A stretch of 64,000 bases of DNA, taken from Plantibacter sp050587525 (lineage in GTDB: Bacteria > Actinomycetota > Actinomycetes > Actinomycetales > Microbacteriaceae). The notes below the pieces were generated by a model that worked only from the letters and a program-made list of their open reading frames with translations, made no database searches and had not been told where the DNA came from. A program made the position numbers and the translations under genes. The stretch covers positions 186,001-250,000 of the forward strand of contig NZ_JBOBFT010000005.1 of the NCBI RefSeq assembly GCF_050587525.1, in the 5' to 3' direction. Positions 58,623 through 64,000 of the stretch are shown one piece after another. Position 1 is the first letter of the stretch; the number at the start of each line of letters is the position of its first letter.

Positions 58623-59450
58623 CTACGGAATCCGGATGTCCAACGGCGCGCCGGACGACCCCGTGATGGTGTTGAGCGCGAGCACGATGATGAGGCCGTT
58701 GAAGAAGAAGCTCAGCACCGAGTGCCAGACGATCCGCCAGCGGACGAGCGGGCGCAGCGTCTCCACGTCGGAGGCGGCGAACGTCGTCCCGATCGTGAAC
58801 GCGAAGTAGACGAAATCAGTGATCGTCGGGTACGGCGTGTTCGGGAACCGCAGTGTGGGGACGGCGGGGTTCGCGTAGTAGCCCTGCGAGTAGATCTGGG
58901 CGAAGCCCCAGTGCAGGAAGCCCCACGCGAGGAGCATCGCCCAGACGCCGATGATCTCGATGAGGCCTTGCCACTCCGGATCCGAGCGGAGCGCGAGCAG
59001 CTCGACCGCCGCGCCCAGGCCGACGAAACTCGCGAGGATCGTCGCACCGGTGGACACGATGCGCGCTGGCCGGCTGAGGGCGAGACGGCTCATCCGATGC
59101 TCCGTGGCCGGTCGGTCGGCTGCGCTCAGCCGCCAGAGCACCACGATCACGGTCGCCGCATAGAGGGTTCCGATCATGCACCAGAGGAGGAGTGCCCAGA
59201 ACCCTTCTCCGTAGTCGTCGGCGGAGATGAAGAGGAAGCCGATGACGACCATCGCCAACTGTGTGAGCAGGTTGAGCGAGAAGCCGATGACGCCGAGGGC
59301 GGTCCGTGGTGTGGCGATCACGCGGGCGGGAGTCGCTGCCGGTTCCTCGGCCGCTGCCGGGGCCTCGGACAGTTCTGCCGTCTCCGACGTGTGCAGTGGC
59401 GCTTCGACGCCCTCGTCAGGCGCCCCGCTCTTCGCCGCATCCTCGCTCAT
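58623..59450 (-). CDS. DUF1345 membrane protein
   Basis: 275 residues with an acidic N-terminal ~45 residues, then about six helices. The DUF1345 signature LHWGFAQIYSQGYY and ITDFVYFAFTIGTTFAASDVETLRPLVRW and HSVLSFFFNGLIIVLALN is clear. Function unknown. Convergent with the MFS gene (32 bp apart). Confidence 0.88.
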   Translation of the reverse strand: MSEDAAKSGAPDEGVEAPLHTSETAELSEAPAAAEEPAATPARVIATPRTALGVIGFSLNLLTQLAMVVIGFLFISADDYGEGFWALLLWCMIGTLYAATVIVVLWRLSAADRPATEHRMSRLALSRPARIVSTGATILASFVGLGAAVELLALRSDPEWQGLIEIIGVWAMLLAWGFLHWGFAQIYSQGYYANPAVPTLRFPNTPYPTITDFVYFAFTIGTTFAASDVETLRPLVRWRIVWHSVLSFFFNGLIIVLALNTITGSSGAPLDIRIP

Positions 59451-59532
59451 GCGTGCAGACTATCGCGCAGCGGGAGGACGCACCACGTCGCCGATACCGC
59501 ATCCCGACGGCGAGATGCGCAAGGATGGAGCC

Positions 59533-60495
59533 GTGACTTCACGCGTACCCGTCTCCGGTTCCCAATTCGAGCTCGTGGCAGGTGAGTACCGCGCCACGAT
59601 CGCCAGTGTCGGTGCGACCCTGCGACGCCTGACCTTCGCCGGCCGCGACCTCGTCGTGCCCTTCGCCGAGGACGAGGTGCGGCCGTTCTTCCGCGGCGCC
59701 GTCCTCGCTCCGTGGCCGAACCGGGTGATCGACGGCAGGTACTCCTTCGATGGTGAAGCGCGCCAGCTGTCGCTCACCGAACCCGCGCGCGGCCATGCAC
59801 TCCACGGTCTCGCCGCCTGGCTGGACTGGCAGCCGGTCGACGACGAGGCCACGCGACCGGCCGACCGCGTGTCGCTGCGAACGGTCGTCGAGGCGCAGCC
59901 CGGGTACCCGCATCGCATCGCCCTCACCACGACCTACTCGCTCGACGAGAACGGTCTGACGACGACGGTGGAGGCCGTGAACACCGGCGACTCCGCTGCA
60001 CCGTACGGCACCGGCCCGCACCCGTACCTCGTGGCCGGCCCCGGTCGCGTCGACGAGTGGTTCCTCGACCTGCCGGCTTCGGACGTCTTCACCTTCACGG
60101 GTGAGCGACTCATCCCGGACGCGCTCGTCGACGTCGCGACGGCGGACGACGGCACCTTCGACTTCCGCGACCCGCGCCCGATCGGGTCGACCTTCATCGA
60201 CCACGCGTTCACGAGCCTCACGAGCGATGACGACACCGACGACGCGGCCGCGACGCCGACGTTCACCGTCCGCGTGCTGACTTCGGACGGCTCCGGCGCT
60301 GCGATCACGTGGGGCGCCGAACTTCCGTGGGTGCAGGTGCATACAGCAGACCAGCCCGTCGCGGAGCTCGATCGCATCGGGCTCGCCGTCGAACCGATGA
60401 CGTGCCCGCCTGACGCGTTCAACTCCGGGACGGACCTCGTCGTCCTCGCTCCAGAGGGCTCGCACGCGGCGTCCTGGACGATCTTCGCGCTCTGA
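59533..60495 (+). CDS. Aldose 1-epimerase family protein
   Basis: 320 residues, galactose-mutarotase beta-sandwich. Sugar-binding Arg in APWPNRVIDGRYSF, catalytic His in GHALHGLAAW and GTGPHPYL, catalytic Glu in LAVEPMTCPPDAFNSG. Interconverts alpha and beta anomers of aldoses. GTG 59533 was chosen because GGAG lies 2-5 nt away and the fold starts directly after; ATG 59515 is an alternative. Confidence 0.92.
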   Translation: MTSRVPVSGSQFELVAGEYRATIASVGATLRRLTFAGRDLVVPFAEDEVRPFFRGAVLAPWPNRVIDGRYSFDGEARQLSLTEPARGHALHGLAAWLDWQPVDDEATRPADRVSLRTVVEAQPGYPHRIALTTTYSLDENGLTTTVEAVNTGDSAAPYGTGPHPYLVAGPGRVDEWFLDLPASDVFTFTGERLIPDALVDVATADDGTFDFRDPRPIGSTFIDHAFTSLTSDDDTDDAAATPTFTVRVLTSDGSGAAITWGAELPWVQVHTADQPVAELDRIGLAVEPMTCPPDAFNSGTDLVVLAPEGSHAASWTIFAL

Positions 60496-60625
60496 CGCGG
60501 CACAGCACGTCCCAGCATCACGCGGCACGCTCGCGGGAACGCCCCGACCAGCACCGCCGTGCGACCAGCACCGCCCCGATCCACCCCGCGCCGGGCGCCC
60601 GCCCGGTTCTCCGGGCAGCCGAGAC

Positions 60626-60631
60626 TAGGCT
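60626..60631 (+). promoter_or_regulatory. -10 box of small protein gene
   Basis: TAGGCT 19 nt before ATG 60651, leaving room for the AGGAGG ribosome-binding site: a leadered transcript, unlike most genes nearby. Confidence 0.55.
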
Positions 60632-60650
60632 GACGACAACAGGAGGAACC

Positions 60651-60875
60651 ATGTCACAGACACTTGCGAAACTCACCGGTGGTCCGCTCGACGGCGAGAT
60701 CATCCCCCTCGAGGAGGGTCAGGGCGCTGAACTCGTCCTGCCGTTCGGCGAAGGACAGCTCGTCTACCGTCAGGTCGGCGGTCTCGAGGACACCGGAGCC
60801 CACGACGGTCCGACCACCGCGAACTACACGTACGAGGAAGCCACGGAGGACATCTCCCCCGGGAACGACGACTAG
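60651..60875 (+). CDS. Conserved small protein, function unknown
   Basis: 74-residue acidic protein: LTGGPLDGEIIPLEEGQGAELVLPFGEGQLVYRQVGG. The LTGGPLDG start followed by a short beta-rich stretch recurs in unannotated small actinobacterial proteins; I know no function. Strong evidence of expression: AGGAGGAACC directly before ATG 60651, a -10 box and a perfect terminator after the gene. Confidence 0.8.
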   Translation: MSQTLAKLTGGPLDGEIIPLEEGQGAELVLPFGEGQLVYRQVGGLEDTGAHDGPTTANYTYEEATEDISPGNDD

Positions 60876-60895
60876 TCGTCGAGCACCACGTCAGC

Positions 60896-60925
60896 CTGCG
60901 GGTCCCTCAGCCGAGGGACCCGCAG
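60896..60925 (+). terminator. Terminator of the small protein gene
   Basis: CTGCGGGTCCCTC (60896-60908), 4-nt loop, GAGGGACCCGCAG (60913-60925), perfect 13-bp stem. Confidence 0.9.
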
Positions 60926-60986
60926 TCGTCGTTCGACGGCATGCCGGCTCGGAGCGCAGCCTTCAGCGCATCGGTCGGCCCGGCAT

Positions 60987-61901
60987 TCAGCGGTACGACT
61001 CGACCGTCGTCTCCAGGGCTTCGTCCCACGGCGTCGGCTGCACGCCCAGTTCACGAACGGTCTCGTCCGCGGTGTTCACGAAGGGCGCCGTGAACTGGTA
61101 GCTGGACCGGTGCACCTCTCGGATGTCGGGCACGAACAAGCCGATGGCTGCGAGCAGTGCGCCCGGGTACGGTGACAGCCGTCCGGTGGCACCGTACTGT
61201 TCTCGCAGGCGATCGGCGATAGCCGTTCGGGACAGGTCGCTCGCGGGCGGCACGTGCCAGACACGCCCCCACTCACCGGGGTGATCGGCGGCCGCGACGA
61301 GGGTCGCCGTGATGTCCGGCAGGTAGGCCCAGCTGTGCGCGAGAGCCGGGTTCCCGACGACGCGGGCGGTCCCGCCGGTCAGGAGGGGCTCGAAGAATCG
61401 ACCGCCGAGGTGGGCGGTCGGACCGGATCCGGGCCCGAAGTAGTCCGACGCCCGAACCTCGACCGCCCGGATGTCCCCTCGGTCGTTCGCGGCTTTCGCG
61501 AGCGCCCAACCCGCCTCGCGGATCGCGCCCTTCCGGTCGGCGGGATGCTCCGGCGAGTGCTCCGTCATCGGCATCGCAGCCCGGCCGCACGGGTACAGGT
61601 TGCCCATGGTCACGAGCGATGCGCCGGATCGCTTCGCCGCCTCCGTCACGGCGGCGAAGACGGGTGGCCAGAGCGTCGCCCACTTGCCGTACGGCGGGTT
61701 GACGCAGGTGAAGATCGTCTGAGCGCCTTCGGCGGCGGCGGCGATGGCGATGTCGTCGGATGCGTCGAGCGAGACGGCTGTCGCCCCGGGGAGCTTCGTG
61801 CCGCTCCGCGTGGCGACGACGACCCTGTCTCCGCGAGCGACCAACCGTTCGACGAGCCCTGTACCGATGAGTCCTGCTCCGAGGACGAGCTGTGTGGTCA
61901 T
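60987..61901 (-). CDS. NAD-dependent epimerase/dehydratase-like protein
   Basis: 304 residues, extended short-chain dehydrogenase type. N-terminal Rossmann motif LVLGAGLIGTGLVERLVARG; TCVNPPYGKWATLWPPVF; ASDYFGPGSG; HSWAYLPDI. The usual YxxxK pair is not obvious: the aligned region reads EAGWALAKAAN, so the Tyr seems lost, as in atypical (NmrA-like) members that bind NADP without normal catalysis. Leaderless start at ATG 61901. Confidence 0.85.
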   Translation of the reverse strand: MTTQLVLGAGLIGTGLVERLVARGDRVVVATRSGTKLPGATAVSLDASDDIAIAAAAEGAQTIFTCVNPPYGKWATLWPPVFAAVTEAAKRSGASLVTMGNLYPCGRAAMPMTEHSPEHPADRKGAIREAGWALAKAANDRGDIRAVEVRASDYFGPGSGPTAHLGGRFFEPLLTGGTARVVGNPALAHSWAYLPDITATLVAAADHPGEWGRVWHVPPASDLSRTAIADRLREQYGATGRLSPYPGALLAAIGLFVPDIREVHRSSYQFTAPFVNTADETVRELGVQPTPWDEALETTVESYR

Positions 61902-61907
61902 GGCACG

Positions 61908-61913
61908 ACTGTA
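61908..61913 (-). promoter_or_regulatory. -10 box of leaderless epimerase-like gene
   Basis: TACAGT on the minus strand, six nucleotides before ATG 61901. Confidence 0.6.
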
Positions 61914-62176
61914 GCGGCGGGACGCGGCATCGGCGGATCCCGGCGACATGTTCCGTCGCATCCGGGCGACACGTTGCGTCGCGTCCGCATCGGCGGCCGC
62001 ATGCGCATCGGGTCGTACCAGGGTGCCAGGCTGGTCGGGGCGGAGATGGTCCCTCCGCTCGATACGCAACAGATGACGGTTTCTTAGGCTCGAACCGTGA
62101 CCCAGAAACGACTGCATTCGCCCCCTCATCCATCCGATCCGAGCAGCCGACGATCCGCCGAACAGAGCAGCATCCG

Positions 62177-63235
62177 ATGATCCGCGGCCGGAGCACGCTC
62201 GTCATCGCCCTCGCGGCAGCCGTCGCCACCGCGGTGGTCGGCGTCCTACTGATCCCCCGGCCCACCGAGCTGTCCGCGGACGTCTCCGGCGACGAGGCGA
62301 TCATCGCGACCGTGCGCAAGCAGCTCACCGAGATCCCCGGGGCCCGCGAGCGGGTGAGCGTCGCCGTGATCGACGGCGACCGGGTCCGCACCGCCAACTT
62401 CGGCGCGACCGACACGACAGAGTACGAGATCGGCTCCGTCACGAAGACCGTGACGGGCTCACTGCTCGCCGACGCGATCGCTCGCGGGGAGGTCGAAGCG
62501 ACGACGAAGCTCGGTGACCTGCTCGATCTGGGCGACAGCCCGGCATCGACTATCCGTCTCGAGGAACTCGCGACCCAGACGAGCGGTCTGCCCGCCTTCC
62601 CGCAGACGGGCACCATGATGTTCTCCGCCATCCTCTCCCAGCTCCGGGCGGGCGATCCATACCCGTACACGACCGATGAACTCGTCCAAGCCGCGAAGGA
62701 CGTCGAACTCGGTCCCAAGGAGTTCGTGTATTCCAATCTCGGCATGTCCCTGCTCGGACATGCCGTGGCCGCCGCGGCGGGAACCGATTGGGCGACGCTC
62801 GCCGCCGATCGCATCTTCACACCGCTCCGGATGGAGTCGACGACCGCGCCGACCTCGCTCGCCGATCTGCGACAGGACGCGCCGACGGGACGGACGAACT
62901 CCGGACGCCACGCCGCGCCCTGGACGCTCTCAGGCAACGCGCCGGCCGGCAGCATCCGCTCGACCCTCGCTGACATGACGAAGTACGCGAGGGCGCAGCT
63001 GGACGGAAGCGCACCAGGGGCCGATGCCGCGACGCCCCGCGTGGAGCTGAACGAGTCGGCGGAGATCGGCTACGCGTGGATCACGCAGGGTGACGTCACC
63101 TGGCACAACGGCGGGACCGGTGGGTTCGCGACCTGGGTCGGCTTCGACCGCGATCGCGATCGTGCCGTCGTGGTCCTCACGAGCACCGCTTCGGCAGTCG
63201 ACCCGCTCGGCCTCGCCCTGATGGAGGTGCAGTGA
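62177..63235 (+). CDS. Serine beta-lactamase/DD-peptidase-like protein
   Basis: 352 residues. N-terminal hydrophobic anchor or signal (~5-27). Class C/DD-peptidase motifs: SVTK (Ser87, Lys90) in EIGSVTKTVTG, YSN in FVYSNLGMSLLGH, and HNGG in TWHNGGTGGFATWVG in place of KTG. Secreted or membrane-tethered; either a penicillin-binding esterase or a beta-lactamase, which the motifs cannot separate. ATG 62177 is preceded by only weak AGAGCAG. The stop overlaps the next start (TGATG). Confidence 0.88.
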   Translation: MIRGRSTLVIALAAAVATAVVGVLLIPRPTELSADVSGDEAIIATVRKQLTEIPGARERVSVAVIDGDRVRTANFGATDTTEYEIGSVTKTVTGSLLADAIARGEVEATTKLGDLLDLGDSPASTIRLEELATQTSGLPAFPQTGTMMFSAILSQLRAGDPYPYTTDELVQAAKDVELGPKEFVYSNLGMSLLGHAVAAAAGTDWATLAADRIFTPLRMESTTAPTSLADLRQDAPTGRTNSGRHAAPWTLSGNAPAGSIRSTLADMTKYARAQLDGSAPGADAATPRVELNESAEIGYAWITQGDVTWHNGGTGGFATWVGFDRDRDRAVVVLTSTASAVDPLGLALMEVQ

Positions 63236-63612
63236 TGGAACTGGTCATCGGTCTGCTGTTCATGTTCGTCCCGCCGATCCTCGCGGTCGTCATCCCGGCG
63301 CTGTTCGCGCTCTCGGTCCTCCTCAGGAAGGGCCCCTTCGCTGCGAAGAGTCGGCTGGTGGTCGTGACGGGCGCTCTGTACGCCCTGGTCTCGATGCTGC
63401 TCGCCTACCAGCTCGTCGCCTGGTCCACGATGGTGTCGCCGCTGTTCTGGCTCGTCCCGGTCGCACTCTTCGCGACAGGCGTCGGTGGCGCCGTCGCCGC
63501 GTGGACCCGACTTCCGAACCTGCGGGCGGGTGCGCCGCGAGCGGTCCCCGTCGCGCTCGGAGCGATCAACGTGCTCGTCGCCGGGACGGCGGCGGCGCTC
63601 GTCCTCGGCTGA
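63235..63612 (+). CDS. Small membrane protein, function unknown
   Basis: 125 residues, four predicted helices (LVIGLLFMFVPPILAVVIPALFALSVL; LVVVTGALYALVSMLLAYQLV; PLFWLVPVALFATGVGGAVAAW; VPVALGAINVLVAGTAAALVL). GGAGG 7 nt before ATG 63235, which overlaps the stop of the beta-lactamase-like gene; translationally coupled. Confidence 0.8.
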   Translation: MELVIGLLFMFVPPILAVVIPALFALSVLLRKGPFAAKSRLVVVTGALYALVSMLLAYQLVAWSTMVSPLFWLVPVALFATGVGGAVAAWTRLPNLRAGAPRAVPVALGAINVLVAGTAAALVLG

Positions 63613-63630
63613 GCTCGGCGCGAACGAAGC

Positions 63631-63673
63631 ACGTGCCCGTCCGCCATCCACAGAGGATGCCGGACGGGCACGT
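63631..63673 (+). terminator. Terminator of the beta-lactamase-like operon
   Basis: ACGTGCCCGTCCG (63631-63643) pairs perfectly with CGGACGGGCACGT (63661-63673), 17-nt loop. Confidence 0.85.
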
Positions 63674-63727
63674 TGCGTGAGCGGACCGGTTCCGCCCAGG
63701 ACGAACACCGTCCACACCGCTTGACCA

Positions 63728-63744
63728 ATACCCCCTAGGGGTAT
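63728..63744. promoter_or_regulatory. CsoR-type copper operator
   Basis: ATACCCCCTAGGGGTAT, a near-perfect palindrome of the C-tract/G-tract type known for copper CsoR repressors. It ends 12 nt before the P-type ATPase start and borders the candidate -10 TAGCTT (63744-63749). Confidence 0.88.
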
Positions 63745-63755
63745 AGCTTGAGGAC

Positions 63756-64000
63756 ATGTCGGATCCGCACGAGCACACAATGCACACGCAGCCGCACGTC
63801 CACGACTCGCACCCGAGCGACGCGCACGACGAGCACCAGAACCACGACGAGCACGCCAGCCACGGTGACCACAGCGGCCACGCAGGGCACGGCGACCACG
63901 TCGCGCAGTTCCGTCGCCTGTTCTGGATCATGCTCGTCATCGCCGTTCCGGTGGTATTCACGAGCGGCATGTTCGCGTCGATCCTCGGCTATTCCCTCCC
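63756..64000 (+). CDS. Copper-type P1B ATPase, N-terminal part
   Basis: Only 81 residues are inside the window. The first 48 contain 15 histidines (MSDPHEHTMHTQPHVHDSH), a metal-binding N-terminal region of the CopB type; then HVAQFRRLFWIMLVIAVPVV starts the first transmembrane helix, as in actinobacterial copper-translocating ATPases. Exports copper, driven by ATP. A CsoR operator lies directly upstream. TAGCTT 6 nt before ATG and a GAGGAC overlap make either leaderless or short-leader initiation possible. Confidence 0.87.
   Translation, partial: MSDPHEHTMHTQPHVHDSHPSDAHDEHQNHDEHASHGDHSGHAGHGDHVAQFRRLFWIMLVIAVPVVFTSGMFASILGYSL

Overview
The window is 64 kb of high-GC, densely coded DNA from an actinobacterium, most likely a member of the Microbacteriaceae. 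The grounds are a Pmt-type protein mannosyltransferase, a class Ib ribonucleotide reductase operon, DtxR- and CsoR-type operators, C-terminal LxxTG wall-sorting signals, very frequent ATGA/GTGA gene overlaps and many leaderless promoters (TANNNT 6-7 nt before the start codon). No rRNA, tRNA, CRISPR array, transposase, integrase or phage gene was seen. The sequence reads as ordinary chromosome with an accessory, surface-protein-rich stretch at 30.7-39.1 kb.

Layout. 1-4.6 kb: 3' end of pmt, a YeiH-type transporter, an SMR exporter, and metY with a CoA-binding protein. 4.6-8.1 kb: a large SARP/NB-ARC regulator. 8.1-10 kb: DrrAB-type ABC exporter. 10.2-15.1 kb: sulfurtransferase, YyaL-type thioredoxin protein, DUF1684 protein and an aldo-keto reductase. 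15.5-18.9 kb: a complete osmoprotectant ABC uptake operon. 19.4-21.1 kb: an aromatic amino acid lyase homologue lacking the MIO-forming triad. 21.4-24.3 kb: four-gene ABC exporter operon with its own winged-helix regulator and a candidate operator. 24.3-28.2 kb: hrpA. 28.3-30.7 kb: a second sulfurtransferase, a flavin reductase and an AhpD-like protein. 30.7-39.1 kb: a carboxyethylornithine-synthase-like enzyme, an iron box, an HtaA beta-propeller wall protein, a secreted four-cysteine protein, a lipoprotein gene broken by TAG, a small membrane protein, a second propeller wall protein and an amidase lipoprotein. 39.2-42.5 kb: rifampicin-monooxygenase-like enzyme, and a TetR regulator divergent from an EamA exporter. 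42.5-46.8 kb: nrdHIE and nrdF with NrdR-like and DnaA boxes upstream. 46.8-55.2 kb: hydrolase/TetR operon, MFS exporter, small unknowns, FMN reductase, second aldo-keto reductase, hydrolase, DUF4349 lipoprotein and acyl-CoA dehydrogenase. 55.2-64 kb: CsoR, DUF445, MFS, DUF1345, aldose epimerase, NAD-epimerase, beta-lactamase-like protein, and the start of a copper P-type ATPase behind a CsoR operator.

How things connect. The HtaA protein sits downstream of a near-consensus DtxR box and is probably an iron-repressed haem-capture surface protein. The CsoR at 55.3 kb and the P-type ATPase at 63.8 kb carry 15-bp operators of the same layout, so they probably form one copper regulon. Three regulator operons have palindromes lying on top of their own -10 boxes.

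Repeats. Intergenic regions hold three kinds of palindromic repeat: a CTTCGACAGGCTCAG family that seeds tandem arrays and has entered two coding regions; a family of exactly 87 bp (three copies) with GTTCACAACTCAGGAGC arms; and a family of exactly 92 bp (two copies) with CACAACTCCTTCGAT arms. I could not assign these last two to any described element, and they are the best candidates here for something new.
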